This document shows positions 31,739 through 40,589 of a stretch of 64,000 nucleotides of DNA, piece by piece. This stretch comes from Tumebacillus_A lipolyticus. GTDB lineage: Bacteria > Bacillota > Bacilli > Tumebacillales > Tumebacillaceae. The stretch is from contig NZ_JBHUIO010000002.1 of NCBI RefSeq assembly GCF_042682745.1, positions 1 through 64,000 on the forward strand, in the 5' to 3' direction. A model generated the notes under the pieces. The model saw only the letters and a list, made by a program, of their open reading frames with translations, did not search any database and was not told the origin of the DNA. The position numbers and the translations under genes are program-made. Every line of letters begins with the position of its first letter. The first letter of the stretch is position 1.

Positions 31739-31766
31739 AACCTGAGCCATCGCGCTCAGGTTTTTT
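31739..31766 (+). terminator. Terminator of the small hydrophilic protein gene
   Basis: AACCTGAGC, CATC, GCGCTCAGG then six T. It runs directly into the -35 of the MMPL promoter. Confidence 0.85.
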
Positions 31767-31767
31767 G

Positions 31768-31829
31768 TTGACACGGTGTCATTTTGGGAGGTATAGTACA
31801 GTTGTGATTGGAAATGACACCATGTCATT
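31768..31829 (+). promoter_or_regulatory. MMPL promoter with two TetR-type operators
   Basis: TTGACA (31768-31773), 18 bases, TATAGT (31792-31797). TGACACGGTGTCA (31769-31781) covers the -35. TGACACCATGTCA (31815-31827, extended to AATGACA/TGTCATT at 31813-31829) lies just after the start site. Both are 13-bp inverted repeats TGACA-N3-TGTCA. They are probably bound by the TetR regulator encoded downstream at 35060. Confidence 0.8.
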
Positions 31830-31855
31830 GTTTTATCAGAGGAGGGGAGAGACCT

Positions 31856-34800
31856 TTGATCGAAGCATGGATTCGCAGCTTGGCCAAAGCTCGCTGGTTT
31901 GTGCTGATCTTGTGGGTGGCGCTGGTCGCAGGTTCGATCTTTGTCCTGCCAGATCTAGGTAAGATCGTGCAGGAGACCGAAACTGCCTTTGTGCCATCCG
32001 ATGCAGAATCGGAGCAGGCGAAGCAACTGCTGGAGAGGATTGCAGGAGACGATCAGGCGCAATCGACCGCGATCGTCGTCATGCACCGCGACGGCGGACT
32101 GACCGACAGCGACCGCTCATGGCTGAAAGACAAATGGGAAGAGCTGAAGCGAGACAAGGACAGTCTCGGCATCCAAAATACCCAAACAGCCTTTGAGGAA
32201 CCGCTGTTGGCCGACAAGTTTGAAAGCAAAGACAAATCGACGCAGATGCTCTTGGTCGGCTTCCCGCGCGAAGATGCGGCAGAAGTGACGCAGGAGAGCG
32301 TTGACAAGGTTCGCGAACGTTTGGAGGCACCACCGGAAGGCGCAACCGCGTACGTGACTGGCGGCGCGGCGATCATGAAAGACTATATGACGACCTCGCA
32401 AAACGGTTTGCGCAAGACAGAATACCTGACGATCGGTCTGGTGCTCGGCATTCTGCTGCTCGTCTTCCGTTCGCCGATCGCACCGTTCGTACCGCTTTTG
32501 ACCATCGGGTTGTCATTCGTGCTATCCCGAGGTCTCGTCGCGCTGGCGACCGAGTTTGGAATGCCCGTCTCATCCTTTACAGAGACGTTTCTGGTGGCCG
32601 TGCTGTTCGGCGCGGGTACCGACTATTGCATTCTGCTCATCCATCGCTTCCGAGAGGAGCTGGCGAACGGGTTAGACCGGGTGGACGCGTTGGTAAAAAC
32701 GATGCGGACAGTCGGCAAGACGGTCATCTTTTCCGCATCGACCGTCCTGATCGGCTTTTTCATGATCGGGTTTGCTAAATTTGGCCTCTATCAGTCGGCG
32801 GTCGGCGTGGCGATCGGCATGGCGGCAACGCTGATCGCAGGGCTTACGTTGACGCCAGCCTTGATGGTGATCTTGGGGCCGAAGATGTATTGGCCGTTCC
32901 AGATCAAGCCAGGTCAAGGGCATGGTGACAGCAAACTGTGGAAAGGCATGGCAGGTCTCGTTTCGAGAAAACCGTTGCTCGTGCTGTTGATCACGGTGAT
33001 CGTGCTTGCACCGTTTAGCCTGTTGTTTCAAAATCAGCGGTCGTTTGACGAGATCGCCGAGATCGATCCGGAGATCGGCTCGGTCAAAGGATTCCGCACG
33101 ATCGAAAACGCGTTTTCTTCTGGCGAGATGTTCCCGGTGACGGTGGCTGTGACCAGCGATGAATCGATGCGCACCGCAGAAGGTCTGGCAGCGCTGGAGA
33201 AGATCTCTGCAAACGTCAGCCTTGTGCCGAACGTGAAAGAGGTGCGCAGCGCTGCTCGACCGCTCGGTCAACAGCTGGAAGAGCTTGTGCTCACCCATCA
33301 GCTCGGCCAAGTGAACGATGCGCTCGGCGATATGAAGTCTGGGGTCACCGAGCTAAAGGACGGCCTGTCCGAAGCGGCAAGCGAGCTGACGAAGGGCTCC
33401 GGCGGCATCGACGAACTGCAGACCGGACTGAACACGCTCGCTTCGAAACAGCGGGAAGCGGCGTCTGGCACCGAGCAGATCGCAAACGGTCTGCAAAAAG
33501 GCGCGGCAGACGTGCAGGCTGGCTTGCCGAAGTTTAAAGAGCTTGGCGACGGGCTTGGTCTGATGAAGGAAAACACAACGCAGATGCAAAGTGGGCTCAG
33601 CCTTGTACAAGGTGGGCTTTCCCAGACGGAGCAAGGTCTGCAAGCGACAGAAAAAGGGCTCGGCGATCTGACGCAGACGGCAGGCTCGATGTCGAGCGAC
33701 CTGCAAAAATTGCTGGCAGCCTATCCGCAGCTGGCAAACGACCCCACCTTCCAAGCTTTGCTGCTCAAGCAACAAGGTGTGGCGCAAGGGCTGACCTCTG
33801 CGCAGGAAGGGCTGCATCAGATCAACCATGGGATGCCGCAGCTGGTCGGCAGCACCGGCCAGATCGCCGGCGGTCTCGGCAAGCTGGCTGAAGGTCAGGG
33901 GCAGATGCAAGCGGGCATCTCGGCGCTTCCTGATCAGTTCAATCAGCTTGCAAAAGGGCTGAATCAATCGGTGTCGGCGCTCAACCAAGTGACGGACGGA
34001 CAGAAACAGCTGGCCGACGGCACGGCACAAGCGGGCAATGGGATCGGCGACCTGAAGTCTGGGCTGACGGAGCTGAACAAAGGGCTCGGCGCAGGAACCG
34101 ATGCGCTCGGTCAGATCGCCACAGGTCTGACCGAGGTGAAGGACGCTCAGTCGGGCATGGTGGAAAATGGGGCGAAGCAGATCAACGGCTGGTACCTGCC
34201 GCCAGACAAAGTGAATGACTCAGAGCTGAAGCAGGCGTTCGACACCTACCTGTCTCCAGATGGCAAGGTGGCCAAGGTGGAAGTGGTGCTGTCGATCAAC
34301 CCGTACTCGAATGAGGCGATGGGGATGCTCGATCAGATCCGCAGCGCGATCGAACAGGGAACGTGGGGCACCGCCCTGAAAAAACCTGAAATCAAATTCA
34401 CCGGCACGACGGCGAAGTATGAGGAGCTGGAAGGGATTTCGAAAGCGGACTTTTTCCGCACGGGGGCGTTGATCCTCGTCGGGATCTACATCGTATTAGC
34501 CCTCTTGCTGCGCTCGGTGCTCGCGCCGCTCTATCTGCTGATCTCGCTCGGGTTCTCCTATCTGGTGACGATGGGGATCATCGAGTGGATCTTTGTCGAT
34601 CTGCTCGGGCAGCCAGGGCTGTCGTGGACCGTTTCGTTCTTCGCCTTCATGCTGCTCGTAGCGCTTGGCGTCGACTATTCGATCTTCCTGATGGCTCGCT
34701 TCCGCGAGGAGTATGCACAGTCAGAAAATGTGACGAACGCGATGAAGCGGGCGATGACCACCACAGGCGGTGTGATCATCTCCGCTGCGGTGATCATGGG

Positions 34801-35008
34801 CGGCACGTTTGCTGCGTTGGTCTTCTCTGGCGTTTCCTCGCTGGTGCAGATCGGTGCGACCGTCCTGCTCGGGCTGGGCATCTACACGACGATCGTCATG
34901 GGCCTGATCGTTCCGGCGATGGCGATTCTGTTTGGGGAGGCCAACTGGTGGCCGCTCAAGCGGGCGAAAAAGACTTCCGCTCAGAAAGAGCAAGCGGTAC
35001 AATACTAA
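31856..35008 (+). CDS. MMPL-family (RND-type) transporter
   Basis: 1050 residues from the TTG at 31856 (MIEAWIRSLAKARWFVLIL), placed by AGGAGGGG 8 bases upstream. An ATG at 31808 lies within the operator and is rejected. Two MMPL halves: helices after TYAVIRGG-like TAYVTGGAAIMKDYM, with GAGTDYCILLIHRFREEL in the first and ALGVDYSIFLMARFREEYA in the second, the GxxxDY proton-relay motifs. Between them (about residues 470-790) is a long helical region with repeated GL-x3-L-x2-G units (GLQKGAADVQAGL, GLSLVQGGLSQTEQGL). It likely exports a lipid or toxic compound and is repressed by the adjacent TetR protein. Confidence 0.88.
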   Translation: MIEAWIRSLAKARWFVLILWVALVAGSIFVLPDLGKIVQETETAFVPSDAESEQAKQLLERIAGDDQAQSTAIVVMHRDGGLTDSDRSWLKDKWEELKRDKDSLGIQNTQTAFEEPLLADKFESKDKSTQMLLVGFPREDAAEVTQESVDKVRERLEAPPEGATAYVTGGAAIMKDYMTTSQNGLRKTEYLTIGLVLGILLLVFRSPIAPFVPLLTIGLSFVLSRGLVALATEFGMPVSSFTETFLVAVLFGAGTDYCILLIHRFREELANGLDRVDALVKTMRTVGKTVIFSASTVLIGFFMIGFAKFGLYQSAVGVAIGMAATLIAGLTLTPALMVILGPKMYWPFQIKPGQGHGDSKLWKGMAGLVSRKPLLVLLITVIVLAPFSLLFQNQRSFDEIAEIDPEIGSVKGFRTIENAFSSGEMFPVTVAVTSDESMRTAEGLAALEKISANVSLVPNVKEVRSAARPLGQQLEELVLTHQLGQVNDALGDMKSGVTELKDGLSEAASELTKGSGGIDELQTGLNTLASKQREAASGTEQIANGLQKGAADVQAGLPKFKELGDGLGLMKENTTQMQSGLSLVQGGLSQTEQGLQATEKGLGDLTQTAGSMSSDLQKLLAAYPQLANDPTFQALLLKQQGVAQGLTSAQEGLHQINHGMPQLVGSTGQIAGGLGKLAEGQGQMQAGISALPDQFNQLAKGLNQSVSALNQVTDGQKQLADGTAQAGNGIGDLKSGLTELNKGLGAGTDALGQIATGLTEVKDAQSGMVENGAKQINGWYLPPDKVNDSELKQAFDTYLSPDGKVAKVEVVLSINPYSNEAMGMLDQIRSAIEQGTWGTALKKPEIKFTGTTAKYEELEGISKADFFRTGALILVGIYIVLALLLRSVLAPLYLLISLGFSYLVTMGIIEWIFVDLLGQPGLSWTVSFFAFMLLVALGVDYSIFLMARFREEYAQSENVTNAMKRAMTTTGGVIISAAVIMGGTFAALVFSGVSSLVQIGATVLLGLGIYTTIVMGLIVPAMAILFGEANWWPLKRAKKTSAQKEQAVQY

Positions 35009-35059
35009 TCAAAGGGGCGTAACCACGCCCCTTTTTTCTAAAGATTCGAGGTGTGACCA

Positions 35060-35641
35060 TTGCAAGCGCAAAAAAAAGAAGCGCGTCAGGAGCGCATCCT
35101 GACAGAAGCGGCTCGGCTTTTTGTAGAAAAAGGGTATGAGCAGACCACCGTGAGCGACATCGTCAAAGCTTGTGAGATGGCGCGCGGCACGTTTTATCTC
35201 TATTTTGACTCTTTGGAATCGGTGCTGACCGAACTGTTCAGAAAGACGACCGACCTGCTCTGGGAAGAGGTCGAGCGGATCAGGGGGAACAGCTTGGTGG
35301 AAGACGGAGTGCTGAAGACGATCATCACGTCGATCTTTCACTCGTTAGCCGAGAAGAAGGAGCTTTTGCAAGTCTATCGCTCGGGCGGTGGACGTGAGTT
35401 TCAGATGTTTAAATACCGCGTCTTTTGCGAGATTCTCGGCACTCGCGTCGTCGATCTGATCCAGCAAGGACAGAATGTGCAAGAGCTGCGCAGCTGCTCT
35501 CCAGAGCTGGTGTCGCAGATGATCATCTCATTGATCGACCAGATGGCCTACTATGCGTTGGTGTTAGAGGAAGGTGCGCACGACCGCGAACGAGTGATCG
35601 AGGAGCTGTGCGACTTTATCCTGCACGGGATCGCAAAATAA
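35060..35641 (+). CDS. TetR-family transcriptional regulator
   Basis: 193 residues starting with TTG at 35060 behind GAGGTG. N-terminal helix-turn-helix domain: RQERILTEAARLFVEKGYEQ, then TTVSDIVKACEMARGTFYLYFDSLESVLTELF, the standard TetR pattern. The C-terminal ligand domain has the general TetR_C helical pattern and no recognisable specificity. It lies 51 bp behind the MMPL gene in the same direction, so it is likely co-transcribed and represses that operon through the twin TGACA-N3-TGTCA sites. Confidence 0.92.
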   Translation: MQAQKKEARQERILTEAARLFVEKGYEQTTVSDIVKACEMARGTFYLYFDSLESVLTELFRKTTDLLWEEVERIRGNSLVEDGVLKTIITSIFHSLAEKKELLQVYRSGGGREFQMFKYRVFCEILGTRVVDLIQQGQNVQELRSCSPELVSQMIISLIDQMAYYALVLEEGAHDRERVIEELCDFILHGIAK

Positions 35642-35711
35642 AAGCTTGTCAAGATGGACAACATAGCATAATGTACAGTCAGAATACAAGTTTTGAGAAT
35701 TGGGGATGTAT

Positions 35712-36836
35712 ATGAGCAAAAAACCGGAAGAAACTCGTGTGGTTGTGGGCATGTCCGGCGGTGTCGACTCCTCCGTCACCGCTTGGTTGCTCAAACAGCA
35801 AGGATATGATGTGATCGGCGTCTTTATGAAAAACTGGGATGATACGGATGAGTTTGGCCATTGCACCGCCGAAGATGATTTTGCCGATGTGCGCCGGGTG
35901 TGTGACAAGATCGGGATTCCCTATTATACGGTGAACTTTGAAAAGGAATACTACGCGAAAGTGTTCTCTTACTTTCTCGACGAATATAGAAAGGGGCGCA
36001 CGCCCAATCCTGATGTCCTCTGCAATCGGGAGATCAAGTTTAAAGAGTTTCTCGATGCGGCGCTCGATCTGGGCGCAGACTATATCGCGACGGGGCACTA
36101 TGCGCGCGTGGTCAATCAGGAAGGCGAGTATCAGCTCCTGCGCGGCGTGGATCAGAACAAGGATCAGACCTATTTTCTGAACCAGTTGAACCAATACCAA
36201 CTGTCGAAAGCGATGTTTCCGATCGGGCATCTGCCGAAGCCAGAGGTGCGCAAAATTGCGGAAGAGGCAGGGCTTGCGACGGCGAAGAAGAAAGACTCGA
36301 CCGGCATCTGTTTCATCGGCGAACGCAATTTCAAAGAGTTTTTGAGCAACTATCTGCCCGCACAGCCTGGGGAGATGCAGACGCTTGCTGGCGTTGTGAA
36401 AGGTCATCACGATGGGCTGATGTACTATACGCTAGGTCAGCGTCACGGCCTTGGCATCGGCGGCTCTGGGGAGCCGTGGTTTGTCGTCGGGAAAGACTTG
36501 GAGCGCAACGTCCTCTATGTGGAGCAGGGCGAGCATGAGGAGCTGTTTTCAAGCGGACTGTTCGCGACCGATCTCAACCTGATCGCAGAGGCGAATCGCC
36601 CGCGCACCTTTTCCTGTACAGCTAAGTTTCGCTACAGACAGCCAGACCAAGGTGTCACCGTGCATGTGCGGGAGGACAACACCTGCTTGGTCTCGTTTGA
36701 CGAGCCGCAAAAGGCGGTCACACCAGGCCAGTCTGTCGTCCTCTACGACGGGGATGTTTGTCTGGGGGGAGCGACGATCGATCAGGTTTTCAAAACGGCG
36801 GCCGAGTTGGAGCGGGCGCTCAACGAACAGAAATAA
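35712..36836 (+). CDS. mnmA: tRNA-specific 2-thiouridylase
   Basis: 374 residues from the ATG at 35712 (TGGGGATG upstream; an ATG at 35700 is weaker). PP-loop GMSGGVDSSV at residues 13-22; catalytic cysteines in NPDVLCNREIKF and STGICFIGER; GHYARV for tRNA/ATP binding; C-terminal beta domain ending GGATIDQVF. It makes the 2-thio group of U34 in tRNA-Lys, -Glu and -Gln. TTGTCA-N17-TAATGT at about 35645-35673 may be its promoter. Confidence 0.96.
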   Translation: MSKKPEETRVVVGMSGGVDSSVTAWLLKQQGYDVIGVFMKNWDDTDEFGHCTAEDDFADVRRVCDKIGIPYYTVNFEKEYYAKVFSYFLDEYRKGRTPNPDVLCNREIKFKEFLDAALDLGADYIATGHYARVVNQEGEYQLLRGVDQNKDQTYFLNQLNQYQLSKAMFPIGHLPKPEVRKIAEEAGLATAKKKDSTGICFIGERNFKEFLSNYLPAQPGEMQTLAGVVKGHHDGLMYYTLGQRHGLGIGGSGEPWFVVGKDLERNVLYVEQGEHEELFSSGLFATDLNLIAEANRPRTFSCTAKFRYRQPDQGVTVHVREDNTCLVSFDEPQKAVTPGQSVVLYDGDVCLGGATIDQVFKTAAELERALNEQK

Positions 36837-36844
36837 GCGATTGG

Positions 36845-36880
36845 AAAGCCATCGGCAGAATGCGGCCGATGGCTTTTTTG
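36845..36880 (+). terminator. Terminator of mnmA
   Basis: AAAGCCATCGGC, AGAATGCG, GCCGATGGCTTTTTT. Confidence 0.85.
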
Positions 36881-37023
36881 TGTGGTTTATAATTTGTGAA
36901 AACTTCAAAATGAGTAACTATCAGGAAGGATAAAATAATTATTTGTCGAAATTGACTTACGATTGATCGATGCTTAATCCGATCGGATCTCAAAGCAACT
37001 TGAACCGAGTAAGGAGCTTTGCT

Positions 37024-39036
37024 ATGAATGACTATTTGGAAGCACGGAGAGCGGGGAGCAAGCGAATCGCGGGTGGGATTGCCTTGACCATTTTGATCGT
37101 CAGCGGCGCATGGCTGTTGGGGAGAGAGCGGCTTGGGGACGCAACTGCGAATCATTGGTTCGACTGGCTGTTCGTGCTGTTTTTAACCATCGTAATCTTT
37201 GGCTATGTGCAACTGAAAGTCGGGTCGCTGTGTCAGTCCTTTCAGCTCAGCCGATCGCTTTTTGAAAACAATCCAGGCGCTGTCTTCACATTTGACCTCA
37301 ACGGGCGTTTTCGCGAGGGCAATCGCGCTTGTGAAAAGATGACCGGCTTTTCGATCGCAGAATGGACGACGTTGTCGATCCGCACGCTGCTGTCTCCAGA
37401 AGCGTTCGAGCGGACGTATGAACACTTTCAAAAAGCGGTGCAGGCGATTCCGCAAAAGTTTGAATTGAACCTGATCCGAAAAGATGGGCTTCGCATCTTG
37501 ATTCACGTTCACCTGATTCCGATCATGATCAAAGGCAAGGTGGTGGGCGTCTATGCGCTGGCAAAGGACATCACCGAGAAGCGGAGAGCGAAAGAAGAGC
37601 TGCGCGCAACGAAGCAGCAGTTAGAATCGTTCGTTTCCAATTCGCCAGACGCGATCTACATGTGCGATCTCGATGGACTCGTCTATCAGATCAACAGCGG
37701 TTTTGAGCGAATGTTCGGCTTGAGGGGAGCGGAGATCATCGGCGAGAAAATTGAGCGGATCATCCCCGATGAGCTGGTTGTGGATGAGCAGGAACGAATC
37801 AAAGAAGTGTGGGCTTCCAATTGGGAGTACAACTGCATCGACACGATCAGAAAGCACCGGGATGGCCGACTGTTGTATGTCAACCTGACCTTGGCGCCCG
37901 TTCACGACAGCAATGGATATCTGGTCGGGCTGGTCGGAACGGCACGCGATGTGACGATCCGAAAAAGGATGGAAGAAGCGTTGCGACAGAGCGAAGCGAA
38001 ATACAGGCTGATCACCGAGAACATGTCAGACCTGATCGGCGTCTCCGATCTGGAGGGCGTGCTCGAATATGCGTCGCCATCGTTTCAGGAGGTGACCGGA
38101 TACAGCCCGGAGCTGCTGGTCGGCGTAGCGCCGTTCATCCTGTTTCACCCAGACGATATCGCCAAGATGAAACAGGTGCTCGCGGCGGTGGTGGTGGAGA
38201 AGCAACCGTTTAGGATCCAGTTTCGCATCAGACATCGAGACGGTCACCTTCTGCTGATCGATGCGAACAATGCGCCCGTTCTGAACGAAGAGGGCGGAGT
38301 TGAAGGCGTTGTGATCGTAGGGCGCGACATCACCGAGCGAGCAAAAACGGAAGAGCTGTTGCGCAAGTCGGACAAGCTGTCGGTGGTAGGCGAACTGGCG
38401 GCAGGTGTGGCGCATGAGATTCGCAATCCGCTCACCTCGATCAAAGGCTTCGTCCAGCTCTTGCAAGCGCGTGATTCGAACAGAGCGCACTATTATGACA
38501 TCATGAGGTCGGAGCTTGACCGAATCGAATTTATCATCAATGAATTTCTCGTGCTGGCCAAGCCACAGGCGATCCGTTATCAACAGACAGATGTGCGAAG
38601 CCTGCTGCAAAGCATTGCGGTATTGCTCGACACGCAGGCGATCTTAAACAATGTGCAGATTCGAATCGAATCGGAGCAACACCTTCCGCTGATCGAATGT
38701 GAAGAAAATCGACTGAAGCAAGTGTTTGTCAACGTGATGAAAAATGCGATGGAGGCGATGCAAGAGGGCGGTCAACTGCTGGTGGAAGTGATCAAAGAGC
38801 ACGAGGATCGAGTGTTGCTCCGCTTTTCAGACACTGGTTGTGGTATCTCAGAGTCAAGACTCTCGAAGCTTGGGGAGCCGTTTTATACGACGAAAGAAAA
38901 AGGTACGGGTCTTGGCCTGCTCGTCTCGTACAAGATCATCGAGGAACATCATGGCACGATCTCGGTGCAGAGTGCCGTCGGCAAGGGAACGGTCGTCGAG
39001 ATTCGACTGCCGATCAATCGATGCGAAATCCTATAG
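37024..39036 (+). CDS. Membrane PAS-PAS-PAS histidine kinase, sporulation-kinase-like
   Basis: 670 residues from the ATG at 37024 behind AAGGAG. Two transmembrane helices (IAGGIALTILIVSGAWLL near 17-35, WLFVLFLTIVIFGYVQL near 44-62). Three PAS domains at about 78-190, 200-315 and 322-435, each closed by KDITEK, RDVTIRK or RDITER. HisKA H-box LAAGVAHEIRNPLTSIKGF (His near 464) and HATPase with NVMKNAMEAM, SDTGCGI and GTGLGLLVSYKII. This HEIRNPLTSIKGF type is common in Bacillus KinA-E kinases that feed Spo0F. No partner regulator is adjacent, consistent with an orphan phosphorelay kinase. A link to sporulation is inferred. Confidence 0.88.
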   Translation: MNDYLEARRAGSKRIAGGIALTILIVSGAWLLGRERLGDATANHWFDWLFVLFLTIVIFGYVQLKVGSLCQSFQLSRSLFENNPGAVFTFDLNGRFREGNRACEKMTGFSIAEWTTLSIRTLLSPEAFERTYEHFQKAVQAIPQKFELNLIRKDGLRILIHVHLIPIMIKGKVVGVYALAKDITEKRRAKEELRATKQQLESFVSNSPDAIYMCDLDGLVYQINSGFERMFGLRGAEIIGEKIERIIPDELVVDEQERIKEVWASNWEYNCIDTIRKHRDGRLLYVNLTLAPVHDSNGYLVGLVGTARDVTIRKRMEEALRQSEAKYRLITENMSDLIGVSDLEGVLEYASPSFQEVTGYSPELLVGVAPFILFHPDDIAKMKQVLAAVVVEKQPFRIQFRIRHRDGHLLLIDANNAPVLNEEGGVEGVVIVGRDITERAKTEELLRKSDKLSVVGELAAGVAHEIRNPLTSIKGFVQLLQARDSNRAHYYDIMRSELDRIEFIINEFLVLAKPQAIRYQQTDVRSLLQSIAVLLDTQAILNNVQIRIESEQHLPLIECEENRLKQVFVNVMKNAMEAMQEGGQLLVEVIKEHEDRVLLRFSDTGCGISESRLSKLGEPFYTTKEKGTGLGLLVSYKIIEEHHGTISVQSAVGKGTVVEIRLPINRCEIL

Positions 39037-39110
39037 GCGCAGCTCGTGTCGCATCGAAAAGTCGAACACTGCGCATCGTGAGGCTGGACTTCACCCGTTG
39101 CGCAAAGATG

Positions 39111-39160
39111 AAGAGCCATATCGACGACCGTATCTGGTTGTCGGTACGGCTCTTCTTTGC
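39111..39160 (+). terminator. Terminator of the PAS kinase gene
   Basis: AAGAGCC at 39111 pairs with GGCTCTT ending at 39154, with inner CGAC/GTCG and ACC/GGT pairing, then CTTTGC. Confidence 0.75.
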
Positions 39161-39203
39161 TGAGAGAGTCGAACAGAGGACAGATGGGGGTGATGTGGGG
39201 GTG

Positions 39204-39513
39204 ATGCAGGAGGGATGCAGGAGAGATGCAGGAGAGATGCAGGAGAGATGCAGGAGGGATGCAGGAGGGATGCAGGAGAGATGCAGGAGAGATGCAGGAG
39301 AGATGCAGGAGAGATGCAGGAGAGATGCAGGAGAGATGCAGGAGAGATGCAGGAGAGATGCAGGAGAGATGCAAGGAGAGATGTAGGAGAGATGTAGGAG
39401 AGATGTAGGAGAGATGTAGGAGAGATGTAGGAGAGATGTAGGAGAGATGTAGGAGAGATGTAGGAGAGATGTAGGAGAGATGTAGGAGAGATGTAGGAGA
39501 GATGTAGGAGAGA
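39204..39513 (+). repeat. 11-bp minisatellite, 28 units in two variant blocks
   Basis: Sixteen units of ATGCAGGAGAG type start every 11 bp from 39204 to 39369. A unit with one extra A then shifts the phase by one (12 bp), and twelve units of ATGTAGGAGAG type follow from 39381 to 39502. A few early units read AGGGATG. Frames through it give apparent proteins such as (EMQERCRRDAG)n, which are artefacts of the repeat. The remainder of 39037-39729 is non-coding, with a possible promoter just before 39730. Confidence 0.9.
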
Positions 39514-39729
39514 CCGGTAAGCGCCTCGCTCAATCAGCAGTTTTCAACTAGGATCGCCTGCTTGCTTCTCAACAAGGTGAGCAAAAGGAGCTTCGAAATA
39601 ACAAAAGACTGATAATTGCAATAATATTTAATCGGATTTTTCCATTCGAGGAATGATGCGACTCAGATACTGGATTTTGATGTTATATTTGGTAGAATAA
39701 GAGAATCGAGAAGGGGAGAGTGGAGCGAA

Positions 39730-40353
39730 ATGGTTGCAAAATGGCTGTTCCGATTGGCAAGATCGCGCATGATGGGAAAGTTTGTCGGCTATTGGTTTCA
39801 GTACGGAAGCTTGCTACTCCCCGTCAAAAAAGTGTTCACATCATCTGAAGTGGTCAGTTTTTTCCACCCGCGGCCCTCCTATCCGAATCATCTGCTGCTC
39901 GTCCCCAAGCGGGCGATTCGTTCTTTGAACGAGCTGGCACAGCGAGATCACCATCGCTTTTTTCTCGCAATTTTGGCAGCGGCGCGAGAAGTGGCCAGCC
40001 AGCGGGGGATGTCAGACTATGTGCTATGCTCGAATGGAGGGGCGCGCCAAGAGGTGATGCAGGTACACTTCCATCTGTTCGCCGGAAACGGGTGGGCGAA
40101 CGCGCCGCAGGACTTGGGATCTGTCCTGCTAGAGGATGACCGCGTGATCGCCTGCGATCACCCGCAGGCAAGCTGGGAGACGCACCTGGTGATCGAGAGC
40201 AAGCAACGGCTGTGGGAGGATGTGATCGAAGCTTTGCCTGCTGTGGTGGAATCGCGCAGGCTGCTCGAAAACGGTTATACGGTCGTCGTGCCACCTGCAG
40301 GTGATGGTGCTTTGCATCTGATCGCAGGAAAATGGCGGGGCGATTCTGCCTAG
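39730..40353 (+). CDS. HIT-family protein
   Basis: 207 residues. The histidine triad is in QVHFHLFAG near residue 115 (consensus H-x-H-x-H, with Q at the first position here). PNHLLLVPKRAIRSLNELAQRD matches the HIT region around helix 1. An N-terminal hydrophobic part (MVAKWLFRLARSRMMGKFVG, then YWFQYGSLLLPVKKVF) is longer than usual. The C-terminal 90 residues are not recognised. HIT proteins are nucleotide hydrolases or transferases. With the first His replaced, activity is uncertain. GAAGGGGAG precedes the ATG. Confidence 0.7.
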   Translation: MVAKWLFRLARSRMMGKFVGYWFQYGSLLLPVKKVFTSSEVVSFFHPRPSYPNHLLLVPKRAIRSLNELAQRDHHRFFLAILAAAREVASQRGMSDYVLCSNGGARQEVMQVHFHLFAGNGWANAPQDLGSVLLEDDRVIACDHPQASWETHLVIESKQRLWEDVIEALPAVVESRRLLENGYTVVVPPAGDGALHLIAGKWRGDSA

Positions 40354-40457
40354 CGAGAGCTGTTTTCTGAACAGCTTGGACAAAAGGGCGAGCGGGCAAA
40401 AACGGAGGAGAAAGCTGCGTTCGATCCCTGCTGCGAATCAACTTGAAAACAGGATGT

Positions 40458-40500
40458 AAACGAGCTTTCCAGTCACGATGGAAGGCTCGTTTTTGCGTTT
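40458..40500 (+). terminator. Terminator before the NRPS locus
   Basis: AAACGAGCTTTCC, AGTCACGAT, GGAAGGCTCGTTTTT. Confidence 0.8.
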
Positions 40501-40589
40501 CTAAAATTAACTGTTAAAGGGAGGTTTCCTTTTATGAATTGTCGAACTCTTTAAATCAGCAGTAGAACTCAGGGGGAGAGGGTAGAGTG

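Noticed and set aside
31808..31855. ATG start of the MMPL gene at 31808
   Set aside because: It would place the start codon upstream of the second TetR operator and has no ribosome site. The TTG at 31856 follows AGGAGGGG at ideal spacing.
39204..39513. CRISPR array
   Set aside because: The 11-bp units are directly abutting with no spacers, and no cas genes are present.
38838..39533. Repeat proteins encoded by the 11-bp minisatellite in several frames
   Set aside because: All frames through an 11-mer without stops give periodic peptides. The starts overlap the kinase gene or the array itself, and there are no ribosome sites.
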